Assembly: GCA_028583605.1 (NCBI GenBank)
Contig: CM053329.1
Location: 37,261,992-37,325,991, forward strand
Length of the DNA stretch: 64,000 nucleotides
DNA from: Dastarcus helophoroides
Taxonomy: Eukaryota > Arthropoda > Insecta > Coleoptera > Bothrideridae
Reading direction: 5' to 3'
Shown here: positions 35,089 through 45,353 of the stretch, piece after piece
Layout of the letters: each line of letters begins with the position of its first letter
Position numbering within the stretch: the first letter of the stretch is position 1
Program-made: the position numbers and the translations under genes
Notes under the pieces: generated by a model
What the model saw: the letters and a program-made list of their open reading frames with translations, nothing else
What the model was told of the DNA's origin: nothing
Databases searched by the model: none

Positions 35089-36044
35089 TAAAAGAGATTT
35101 TAATGACCTTGAGGCAAATAAAAAAGAAATTAAACTCAAAATTTCGAGAGAAAAAATTAGCGATGAAATTTCAAAATAAAATTAAAACACCTAAGGTGCA
35201 CATCTCTTGTTTAACTAAAGACATAATTTTTCGAAAAAATGAAAAGGTTGACATTTATTTTGAGATAAGAAGAACGTTTGGAAAGTAAATATTTGTAGAA
35301 AAAAAATAAGGAGTTTGAAATGTAACCTTTAGAAAAGATCGCAAAAACTAAAAGCATAAAATTTAAGGAAAAAAGTTTTGAGAAAAAATTCATGATTTAT
35401 AAAAAAATGTTCAGAATGTCGAGAAAAAAGTTATGCATTTAAAGAATAAAATGATTTTCAGAAACGTCATTATATGTATTATCAAAGAAAATCCAAATTT
35501 TGAGTTAAAATAAAGATAAAATCAGCCGTGGTTATTTTATTTAAATTTCCAGTTTGTTAGAAATCTAAAATTTCAAAAAATTTTAAAATACTATGTTTTT
35601 TTTTTCAAAAATTTTAGTTAAGACTTTCACTGTCTACTTTTACTTTCTTAAAATCTCTAATTCAAATTTGGATTTATTTGGAACTTTTAATTATTTTTGG
35701 ATATACTTTTCTCGATTTTTTATACTTTAACTTTTTCTCATAATTAAAAGTTTAGTTTCAATTTTGACTTTTATTTAAAGATTTAGATGGTAAATTTAAT
35801 AAATATTAGAAGTTCAAACTTTGAAGTACAATTTTTGTACAACCAAGGCTTTTAATGTTTCAAAAATTTTGAATGCAAAATCAAAATTTTGTAGTTAGAA
35901 CCATTTCAGTTATAATAATAACTGAATATTTTCAATCCTTTCTAAGTTTTGCTCTTGATTCCATTTAGCTTGGGAATGTAGTGGATGGATATGTTAAATG
36001 GAGTAGGGCCTAGAGTCCTAACCTTGTGATTGCTCCAGCTCTTA
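35089..36044. repeat. AT-rich low-complexity DNA
   Basis: Mixed A-rich and T-rich phrases without a gene. Confidence 0.5.
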
Positions 36045-36190
36045 AAATAAATTAAAATACAAAACTTGTCCCCTGAAACCAAGCAAGATTAAAAAACACA
36101 ACAAACGTTGTGTTTTCAGGGTTTGTGGTTTCAGGGGACAAGTTCTGTATTTCAATTTTTGAAGATAACCAAGGACCAGTCCGTTCCACC
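36045..36190. repeat. Penelope-like terminal hairpin, no ribozyme core
   Basis: TTGTCCCCTGAAACCAAG and GGTTTCAGGGGACAAG face each other around AACAAACGTTGTG. The hammerhead region has been lost. Confidence 0.6.
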
Positions 36191-36339
36191 AAACCCCAGC
36201 TCTTACTCTTCTTTCTCCTGTTATTATTCCTCTAGTTTAACTTCAAATATTCTATTCTCCAGATATGATTGCATTATCATTGTTAATTTTGGATTGGTTT
36301 TCGCTCTATCCATTTGGATAGTAGTCCTGTATGTCAAAA

Positions 36340-36800
36340 AAAGCCAAATGCCAAATGCCAAAGGCTTTGGCAACATCTAAACAATACCGTGGACTGTTTA
36401 TCGTTAAGTCCTTGCTCAACTTTTTCGACCAACCTCAACACCTGTTGTGTGGTGCTATGTTCAGGTTTAAAAGTCGAATTGTAATTTCCATATTACTGCA
36501 AACATTTCCAATCCTTCTTGCAATCTTGAGTAGATTATTTGTTCCGCCACTTTACCTGTGGCTGGAAAAAGATTTATTGGTCTTTGATTTTAAAGATATG
36601 TGGGATTTTTTCCAAGCTTTAGAATCATCGCTGCTTGGGCTCGAAAAATGTTCCGTTTCGTATTATGAAGTGGATAATTTTCTTGACATTTCCAATCTCT
36701 TCTTCTGGGAGATTTTTTATGGCCAGGTTTAGTATTTGATCTCTTTCTGATGCTTTTTTCTTCGCCATATTCTTGGTAATCGTTTTAATGTCTTTTGCAT
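36340..36800 (-). pseudogene. Jockey-like reverse transcriptase fragment
   Basis: On the minus strand, in shifted frames, one reads KPGKNPTYLKNQRPISLFPA, GKVAEQIIYSRLQE, FKPEHSTTQQVLRLVEKVEQ and a DVAKAF-like end. These are the fingers and start of the palm of a non-LTR reverse transcriptase. The fragment lacks the catalytic YADD region and is broken by stops. Confidence 0.7.
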
Positions 36801-36849
36801 TCACGTCCCTTATTGGTTATCCATCTCCATTTTTTTCTGTTTTTTTGTC

Positions 36850-37399
36850 TCAGAAGCCTATTCTCTTATTCTTCATGGTAGACACTTATTGACCGGAAAT
36901 ATTATGTTTTTTTCAATTTATTCAACATTTCTTCGGCTCAGTTTGAAAATATTTAAATTTTTATGGTTTGTTTACAATTTTCCAAACAGTTTTTGAAATG
37001 CGACTACGTGATATTTAAATTTATTGAAAACGTGACCTTATGACAGTTCACAAATTAAAAGGTTAGTTTATTTTACATAGAATAGGAATAATGAAAAATA
37101 GGAGACCAAAAATTAGATATGGAAAAAAATAAAAATTTGTTTTTTTGATAAATTAGGAAAATATAAAAAAATATACATAAAAAAGGTTGTAGCACTAAAC
37201 ATCGAGGTTTCGCTCTCATTTGAGCTCGTAAGCAGTGCATGACATGAAAAGGGAACAATGAGGAAAAAATACTTAAAACTAAAAAAATTTTAAAATATAA
37301 AAAAGAAAAATAAAGAAATTTTACCATGAATAGACGTTTCATCAACAATTTAGTAGTGTTAAAAATTTAAATATTTGAAGCCCGATCCACAAGAAACAA
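36850..37399. repeat. Copy of the 30863 repeat, then non-coding DNA
   Basis: 36850-37030 matches 30820-31000 (TTATTCTTCATGGT, TTATTGACCGGAAA, TTCGGC.CAGTTTG) but has only one arm of the inverted repeat. 37031-37399 shows no gene. Confidence 0.55.
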
Positions 37400-38080
37400 C
37401 TACTCTGAGGGCTAATACCCCTGTAGGCATTGAACATTGTCTTATTTGTTTTTTATTATAATTTCTGTAGCTAGGCTGGCATTGCTCCTTCAAGTGATCA
37501 GCCGAAGCTTCCGCTTATTCTTCCGGAGTATACACAATTCCTCTTGGAGTCTGCATACAACGTGTTTGAGTTCTTGCATTATTTAAAATTTTGTGTAATC
37601 GCCACAGGGAATTATCTTGCACTTTTAATTTTCTGTTCCATTCTGCATTTCTCTGCTTCTCTAAGCCCTGCCTCAATGCAGTCTGTGCTCTGTTCATGTT
37701 TCTCTTATCTTGAGGATCAAACGTTGTATGATATTTCTTCTTTAGTTTGTTCTTCTCTCTTGCTAGTTCTTTTATATAGTGATTATTTCTCCTATGATCT
37801 CATCTTTGTTTATATGTCACACGCTAAAGACATTTAAAATATTTTTTTACATCTTTTTAACATTTCTTTCTAGTTTTTTTACTGTTTAATATCTCCCCTT
37901 TAATTGTCAAATTTTCCTTGAGGTATCTTTTATATCTTAATCAGTTAGTTCTTTTAACTAATTGTTGTTTTTTCAATAAGTCTTCTTCTCCTACTTGTTT
38001 AAATATCGGATTATGATCTGAACTTAGTTCAGATTTTATGTATATTTTCATATTTCCTGTTATGTTCTTTAATAAAAAAA
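37400..38080 (-). pseudogene. LINE fragment between endonuclease and reverse transcriptase
   Basis: On the minus strand it reads SELSSDHNPIF (end of the endonuclease), then LKKKYHTTFDPQDKRNMNRA, GLEKQRNAEWNRKLKV and LWRLHKILNNART, the linker typical of jockey-type elements. Stops break the first half. Confidence 0.7.
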
Positions 38081-38091
38081 GAATTCAGTAT

Positions 38092-39465
38092 TTTGACCGT
38101 GTGCAACGGAGGGGTAGAATTACGCTCCCACTTAAGGTGACACTCGACGCTCTCCAATCATATCGCTATGCTGTTACTGAGCGCTTAAGAATTGGTCAAC
38201 TTCGCTGATACCCTACCAAAGACAAGCACAAGATTTCTAAATTTCAGGAACACCTACGAAGCTGTAACCTCGAAAACTGCTTTGACCTCTGGCGAACAGT
38301 CAAAGTCCTAAGAGGGGATAGAAAACTCATCCCTCCGATTCACGGACCCTAGGAAATGGCTTCCTTCAGATCAGGAAAAGGCCTCAGCATTCGCTGCGAG
38401 GCTAATCTTGGGTAAGTAAATCTAAACTTCGTAGAGAGAGTGAAACAAGAGGTTCAAGATCTTCAGGAGGAAGAGCCAGACGTGGAAGACGTCATCAGAC
38501 CAACTCACGCAGAGGAACTCCAAAGCTTTCTGCAAAAGTTAAACGTCAAAAAGGCACCAGGTCCCAACGGAATTCCGAATCCAGCTCTGAAGAATTTTCC
38601 GGACCAAACTATCAAATACTTTGGAGACATACTAAATTCAATGTTCAAAAATTGGTATTTTTTTACAACGTGATAGTCTTCAAACGTTATCTTTATTCCT
38701 AAGCCAAGTAAGGCGAAAAATTTTCCCCAAAATTACAGGTCAATAAGCCTCTTATCCAACTTGGGTAAGGTGGCGGAGAGGATTTTGAAGAATCGTCTGC
38801 AGAACATCATGAGCGATCACAAGATCATTCCTAAGGAACAATTTGAGTTCCAACCAATGCACTCTACCTCGGACCAGTTGCTGCGAGTGGTTGAAAAAAT
38901 CACACACAGTATGAACTGGAATCAGGTAGGAGGAGCAATTTTCTTCGATATCTTCAAGGCATTTGACACAGTTTGCCACCAAGGATTAGTCTACAAGATG
39001 CATCACTTTGGGATACCTTCGGGATGCATCACTTCAGGATACCTCTGGCGATGATTTAAATGGTAAGCTCGTTCCTGCACCAGCGCTGATTTAGGGAATA
39101 GGTGGGACAGAAACTGTCTAACCAGTAGAGATTGGGGTATGGCGTACTTCAAAATTCTGCCTTGTCACCGCTCCTATACTGTCTCTTCACAGCAGACATT
39201 CCAAGAACCCACCAGACGACATTGGCAACCTATGCTGACAACACGGCGCTATTAGCAAATTCTCTAAGTCCAGAACTGGTCACCAGACCATTACAGATAG
39301 CCACAGATAAATTCATAGAATACTTTTGTACATGGAGAATTAAAGTCAACGCAGAAAAGACCCAAGCAGTTTTCTTCACCAGAAGAAGAATCCAACCATA
39401 TGGTCATACTCATGCCCATGGGCATGACGTCAACTGAAAACATTAGGCAAAATATCTAGGGGTGA
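38092..39465 (+). pseudogene. Jockey-like LINE reverse transcriptase, broken
   Basis: The fragment begins near FDRVQRRGRI-type sequence and reads EELQSFLQKLNVKKAPGPNG, SISLLSNLGKVAERILKNRL, QFEFQPMHSTSDQLLRVVEK, FFDIFKAFDTV, SALSPLLYCLF and YADNTALL, where the catalytic YADD is YADN. It belongs to the same family as 14365-15790 on the other strand. Several stops and shifts are present. It ends abruptly at about 39465. Confidence 0.85.
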
Positions 39466-39850
39466 CTCAGCAAGATGGCTATGTAAAAAATGCAATTTGA
39501 TTTTCATGTTGCAACTAGGCATTTTGAAACTCTCTAAGAGTTTCTGAACAATTTTCATGTAATTTTGAGCTCGAGTATTCTCAACAAAATCTTTGACAAT
39601 GTTTTCGAATGTCAGCAAATCATTCTTCTTAAATTCTGTCATTGTTGCGATGAAAAAGTTGTTTGTAGCCAGATACCGAATCTGTGGACCATTAAACAAA
39701 CTACCTTGATCTTTCCAAATGACAGTCTAGAAAATGCCATAATGAATACTTGAAACAATTTACTTCAATTGACACAGATTTAATAAAATATTTTATGAGA
39801 CCCAGCTTTATACACAGATGTGAAAATATAAGGTTCTTTCTGTCGACAAG
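39430..39850 (-). pseudogene. Fragment of an uncharacterised insect repeat protein
   Basis: On the minus strand it reads LCIKLGLIKYFIKSV, then in another frame FNGPQIRYLATNNFF, NYMKIVQKLLESFK and MKIKLHFLHSHLAESP. I recall this pattern (KLG...GPQIR...HFLHSHL) from many uncharacterised, probably transposon-derived insect proteins, but cannot name the family. The C-terminal part is missing. Confidence 0.45.
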
Positions 39851-40341
39851 TTGCTAAAGTAGAATGTTTTAATTACTAGATTTTAGTTCACTGTTTGGCA
39901 ACCAATGCCACTGCTCCCAATAATTTTCACAAGATCAGTCATCCCAAAAAACATGTATGTTTAGTATATCGAGGTTGCTAGCCTAGGAAAAAGCAGGAAG
40001 GTCAATACAGACGATCCATCGGTGCATGTGATATTGTGACAAATTAATGACTCTCTTTATGCCTTCATATTGCTCACGTAAATTAAGTGACCTGTTAGGA
40101 CTTCACCAATGAAATGTCCGTTATGGAAGAGAAGACACTTTAATCTTCGCTTTGAGTTATCGATAAAAAATCGCAATGAGTGCTTCTCAGAATGAAATTT
40201 TCAACATTTTTATTAAATCACTAAAAAAACTTCAAAAATATCGCACAAACGCACTTCCTCTTCATCGAACCTACATAAGGTATCGAGAAAAAACTATAGG
40301 TGCTAAAAGAAAACTAACTGCAGCTTTAAAAGTCAGCATAC
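39851..40341. other. Non-coding or unknown; short open frame
   Basis: A plus-strand reading from 40176 (MSASQNEIFNIFIKSLKKLQ) of about 55 residues is cut by the LTR at 40342. It has basic residues and no motif I know. Elsewhere nothing is seen. Confidence 0.35.
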
Positions 40342-40683
40342 TGTTGCACGTTATCGGCTCAAAGATTAATACTTCGTGAATTGTAACCACTTTCATTTCC
40401 AAACTGACCTCGGAACACTACAATTGTAATTCACTTAATTTATTAGCTCACGAACACTGTTTAATTAACTAATTGATTCATTGACTAACTGAGGGAAAGC
40501 CGACCGAACCACCTATTTATAGATCCCGTTCCGGTTTCTAGAAGGAACGACAGATAAGACTTATCGTTTGCGGAAATTTCTGGAGCGCTTATCTGCCGTT
40601 TGATTCATTATCGCGGCCGCTTCCCTTTATCAAATATTTCGAGAAAACTTCCTTACTTAATTCTATAATTACATTTTATTACA
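40342..40683 (-). mobile_element. Solo LTR, copy C, diverged
   Basis: The 342-bp sequence begins TGTTGCACGTTATCGG and ends ATTACA, flanked by ATAC at left and ATAT at right. It is the most diverged of the seven LTR copies but keeps the GATA-rich core (CGACAGATAAGACTTATCG). Confidence 0.8.
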
Positions 40684-41565
40684 ATATATATTTAACTCTT
40701 AAACAAATCGAAAATATAACTCAACAAAACTAAGTTACAAAGTGTTTCCCAATGTAATCATCAATATAGGAAAAGCGATACTTACATAATTAGATAACTA
40801 GACGATACTATAAAGTAAAAATATTTAAATTTATTGCCAAAACTAATGTAAAAAGTGCATAAATCCCAGAATCCTAGAGATAAGAGATAAGTAAATAATT
40901 ATAAAAGCCACAAATTGCCAGAACTACCAAAGGTGACATTAAACTCCCTTGGAAAAATATCTAAATCTAAATGAAAGGGGGAAACGTGGGATGCTTCACC
41001 CACCTCGAAAGTGATCTCGAAATAAGCTGTTCTCGTTCAGGTCAATCTGAAAGGTCAAAGTGACGTCGCGAAGTGATAGGTGTGTATTGCGCCGCTGCCT
41101 TTCTAAGGTAAAAATGAGCCTCAGATCAACCACCAAGTATCGACCATACTTTCGATCACACTTCCAAAGTAGCTTCACAGTCCTGCGCCTGCGCACGGTT
41201 TCCTGATTGGGTTTCTGAATCAGAAATTTGGATTCTGGCTTCGGCATCTCTACGAAAAGTAAAACCTTATTGGGAAACCGTGCATATATTTGTTGTTGAT
41301 CTTATAACATAGTACTTCAGTTTATTGGTCTTTTAGTTAACACTATCAAAAATTGAAATACAAATCCTGTCCCCTAAAACCAATAAACATTAAAAAACGA
41401 CAAACTTGTTGTGTTTTTAATCTTTTTTGGTTTCAGGGGACAAGGTTTGTATGTCAATTTTTGGAGATAACCAAGGATTAGTCCGTTTCACCAAAAAAAA
41501 TAACACTAGCAAGTTGATAAGATTAACAAATACACTCTTCTTGACAGTTATAGTATTTGGTAACT
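40684..41565. other. Non-coding; Penelope-like hairpin at 41330-41500
   Basis: An 83-residue arginine-rich open frame on the minus strand (40996-41247) in a locally GC-richer stretch has no motif I recognise. 41330-41500 carries facing TTGTCCCCTAAAACCAA and TTGGTTTCAGGGGACAAGG without a ribozyme core. Confidence 0.45.
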
Positions 41566-43468
41566 TTATTTTCTTATAAAATATGTTTCCCTGATTTCAT
41601 AAACCACTGAGGCTGCTGCTCCTAAGCGTCTAAATACCTAGAAAAGTATCAAATTAATGGATGTTGCAAATTACACTATAAATCTTTAACTTCTAACATC
41701 AATCTATAGTCGACCACAAAAATATATTCACAAATGGCAATTGGTTCTTTGGAATGAACTAAGAGCATTGAAAGAAGATACTTGTTTTTGGGATCCCACT
41801 GGTAGTATGGGAGATGCATCAACATCTTATAAAGACCTTCGCCCTAAAAGTCAATTATGAATAATATTCTTCTTTAACCAACTTGTCATGGGTATACTTC
41901 ATCGATCATCATTTGTCCTGAGGTTGCAAAAACAAAAAGCACAATAACAGATGACATAGCCAGAGACATTGACATGATTTTGTTAACTTCATCCTAAAAT
42001 TATTAAATACATTTACTTTCCACGTTCTAATTCTTCTCTACATACTGTAACAAAATGTAAATTGTAGAATTTAGTACGTAAGAAAATTTTCTGGAAAGAT
42101 CTGATAAGGGAAAGCGGCCGCGTTAATGAAGCAAACGGCAAATAAGCGTACCAGAAATTTCGGCCAACGATAAGCCTTATCTGCCGAAGACTTCTAGAAG
42201 CCGGAAGCAAAAACCATATAAGGCGGACGTCTTTCCCTCGAGGATCAGTTAGTTAGTTAAAGTCAGTCAGTGTAATTAGTGAGTTAGTTAGAAGTAAATA
42301 AGTGAGTTCATTAATAAGTTGTAGTGTTTCGAGTTTAGTTTGGTAATAAAGTGGGTATTATTCAATTCACGTGTTAATAATCAATTTGAACCGATAGCCC
42401 GTAACAATACCAACCATCATAAGCAGGAGAAATATCCCAATACAGCTGAGCACTCCACTAAAGCAGAAAGTAATAACAATGGGGAACCACCTATTTGCTA
42501 TTTCTTTTGCAACTCTGAAAAATTGATTAACATAAATCATTTTCATTTTAAAAAATTATAAATATGGACATACCGTTTTAAAACAATATGCACCTTAATA
42601 GTATCAAGTAATATGCAGTATATTTCTTTTTGTTTTAATTCATCTGTTTCCAAATTTGTATCCAGAATTTCTCCAAGGACTAGCTCTTTGACAGTTAATT
42701 TTAGAAACTTGGCAACGCAGACGAGTTTCATACAATTCCACAGAAAACCGAAGGGGAGAGTTACAGTAAAAAAAGTAAAAATCATTAGAGCTATGCTAAA
42801 AATACTACTAGCCAGTGTTTTGTATGTTTTCCCCTCGCAGAATTTATAAAAGTATATGTAATTTTTTACGCTCTGGTTTAAAGGGAAAAATAGTATCGAA
42901 CCCAAAATTGTTATTGCACATTGCAAAAAATAAAATTTTAAAATTGCGAAGGATGTTCTTCTGTGGTTACGAGACACATTCTCGTAACATTGATGTGACT
43001 TGATGGATTCGATTATTTCATCAGTGCTTCGACGAAAATATCTATAGAATGGTTGATTGAAATCAATCGATAGTATTGAAACAATTGCCTAAAATCGAAT
43101 CAAACAAGTTCGTAATAATAGCAAGATATTTTCTTACATAAACTGTGATGAGACAAATAGGTCCATAAGTTGCCCATAATTTAAATTTCTTTTCCCTCCA
43201 AACATAATTGATTGTCAAGAAGATGTTACTTGATCCAACAATTATTGCAACATATATAATCAGTTTTATCCACCTCCGTTTCCAAATAAGTATACTCATG
43301 TAGTACAATGGGTAGAGAGGGTCTTCTATAATTTTATTTTTATCATTATTATTTTAAGTAAATGCATATACATTGTAATTAACCGTTGAGAGTTTGTATG
43401 ATAGCTCGTATGATAGCTAGTATTGGCAATACGATTGGTGTAAGTATACGCCTTACCCCAAGTAACAT
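41566..43468 (-). CDS. Odorant receptor OR-E, complete (402 aa)
   Basis: Seven exons: 43384-43468, 43138-43325, 42574-43088, 42415-42514, 41898-41993, 41691-41843 and 41566-41637. They total 1209 nt with intron phases 1, 0, 2, 0, 0, 0. Every intron starts GT and ends AG and every exon is open. The protein starts MLLGVRRILTPIVLP. It has DPLYPLYYMSILIWKRRW in exon 2, a membrane-rich exon 3 (TILGSILFFPLNQSVKNYIY), LLSMLLVHSKEPIAICEY in exon 6 and ends ETYFIRK. The length is typical for insect odorant receptors, which form channels with Orco in sensory neurons. A solo LTR lies in intron 4, four bases plus its target duplication beyond the donor, whose sequence GTTGGT is weak. Confidence 0.9.
42046..42406 (+). 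mobile_element. Solo LTR, copy D, in OR-E intron 4
   Basis: The 361-bp sequence begins TGTAACAAAATG and ends CCCGTAACA, flanked by ATAC (42042-42045 and 42407-42410). Its right end is nine bases from the splice donor of exon 4. Relative to OR-E transcription it is antisense. Confidence 0.95.
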
Positions 43469-43669
43469 TTTAAGGATAATTAAACTTTATTAGTTGAAAT
43501 TTCAGAAACGAATAAAATACGCTCATGCTTTTAACAATTCTCGTGTCGACTCCATTTTACAAAAAATAACCTGATGAAGTTATTTACCAGTTAATATTTG
43601 TTTTATTTTTATCCACTTAATAGATTTATTATGATGATGAATTAATTAATAAAATTAGTTATAATATTT

Positions 43670-43870
43670 ATGTTTTTTTGGTGAAATGGACGTGTCCTTG
43701 GTTATCTTTAAAAATTAATATACAAATCTTGTCCCCTGAATCAAGACAGATAAAAAATACAACAAAAGTTGTTCTAACGCGTGACTATCGAAACGCGTTA
43801 GAGCAACTTCTATTGTAATTTTTTTAATCTTTCTTGGTTTCAGGGGACAAGATTTGTTTATCAATATTTA
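43670..43870. repeat. Penelope-like terminal palindrome
   Basis: Two facing copies of the 3' half of the hammerhead region (GAAACGCGTTAGAGCAACTT and its complement) meet near 43785. The outer arms are CTTGTCCCCTGA.TCAAG and its complement. The CTGAAGA core is absent. Confidence 0.65.
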
Positions 43871-44228
43871 TGTTTATTTAGCCAACTGATCTATACTGTA
43901 AGAGTCAAATTAATCTATTTAAAAACAAACTAACACAAACAAAAAACCAAAATTAAACGTCGTTACTAAAACCCAGAAGGTGCCACCCGTGAATTATTTT
44001 TATAGCTTCAACATGAAACATTAAATCTATTTACAAAATTTAAGCTCAAATTTTCAGCATTCTTTGGAGGGAAAACGTTTATAGTTCAACTTTAAACTCA
44101 ATACTGAAAACTCTGAAATATGTTGCAACCTACTTCTGGAAATAACCCAAAGAATGCTCGCGAATAGGTGCAGTTTATCGCGCCGCTGCACTCCTTAATC
44201 TCTGAAACAAACCAGACAGAAGGATATA
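43871..44228. other. Non-coding
   Basis: No gene or repeat is recognised. Confidence 0.4.
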
Positions 44229-44235
44229 AGAGGTG

Positions 44236-44545
44236 TGGCAGAAAGTAATGAGACTGGTTTTTTATTTACCAAAGTTTTTATTATTCGCAAACATTAATGT
44301 TATCCCCTTCAAAGTAGTTCCCTTGAGCAGCTATACACCGATGAAAACGTTGTTCCCAGTTTTGGTAGCAACGCTAAAAGTCTTCAACTGGAATGGTCTT
44401 TGGCATGTCCGTTACACTCTTTTGGATGTTGTCGACAGTCCTAAAATGACGCCCTTTGAGGACATGTTTCAGTTTATGTAAAAGAAAACACGGACTGAGG
44501 TCACGCGATTAGGGAGGCTTGGAACCACATAAATGTCTTTTAAGG
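44236..44545 (-). pseudogene. Mariner transposase, C-terminal piece
   Basis: On the minus strand and with shifts it reads VVPSLP, HKLKHVLKGRHFRTVDNIQK, QNWEQRFHRCIAAQGNYFEG. This is the C-terminus of a mariner-type transposase, including the region after the third catalytic Asp. The joint with the upstream piece lies at about 54190, on the other side of the LINE. Confidence 0.75.
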
Positions 44546-44565
44546 CTGTCATTTAACCTTAATTT

Positions 44566-45343
44566 TTGCTGAAAATTCCAATCTTGATTCTCGAAACACA
44601 GAACCTCATATTCTTTCTAAAGTTGACACTTCAATGCCTGAAGTTGTTTTCAGACAACACACAATCACGAAGATTCACCTTGAGCTCGACCCCTCGAAAG
44701 CTTCTGGCTTTGATGGTATTCCTGCTATTGTTCTTAAGAAGTGCGCCTCAGAGTTGACTTCTGTCCTAAGCAAATTGTTTACACTCTCCTACAACAAAGA
44801 TGTATTCCCTAACATTTGGAAATCTGCTAGGGTGCAGCCTGTCCCTAAAAAGGAAAAAAGGAATCTGGCTAACAACTATCGCCCTATATCTTTGTTACCC
44901 GTTACATCTAAATAGATGCAAAAGGTTATCAACATCGAGATTCTCAAATATCTGGAGAAAAATAGAATCATCATCGACAGGTAATACTGTTTTAGACAAC
45001 AACGTTCCACTGGCGATCTACTAGCATATGTTACTCATATCTGTAACTTAGCTATGGAAAAATATGGTTAGGCTAGGATTGTGGCATGGGATATCTCAAA
45101 AGCTTTCGATAGAGTAAGGCACCGATCTCTTCTCGCCAAATTAACATCTTATGGTTTTCTTCCTAGACTCTGCCATTTGATATCCAATTTTCTCGCTGAC
45201 AGATCTTTTCAGGTCGTCGTCAATGGCATCTCATCCGAGACATTTGCGATTAACGCAGGGGTGCCTCAGGGGTCTGTTCTGTCTCCTACTTAATGTTTGT
45301 TATATATAAATGACCTCTTAAATTCAACTTCCAATCCTATATA
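44566..45343 (+). pseudogene. LINE reverse transcriptase, first piece
   Basis: It reads PEVVFRQHTITKIHLELDPS, KASGFDGIPAIVLKKCASEL, ANNYRPISLLPVTSK, then across stops WDISKAFDRVRHRSLLAKLT, NAGVPQGSVLSPT and LLYINDLLNSTSNPIY. These are the fingers and palm of a jockey-like reverse transcriptase up to just before the catalytic YADD. The next piece begins at 50627 with SNPIYSYVDDSNL. Confidence 0.85.
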
Positions 45344-45353
45344 TACGTATATA

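Noticed and set aside
40996..41247. Arginine-rich 83-residue protein as a real gene
   Set aside because: There is no start context, splice signal or known motif. It is left as unknown.
43780..43815. Third hammerhead ribozyme at the palindrome centre
   Set aside because: It has GAAACGCGTTAGAGCAAC but no CTGANGA core and no stem II. It is two facing 3' halves.
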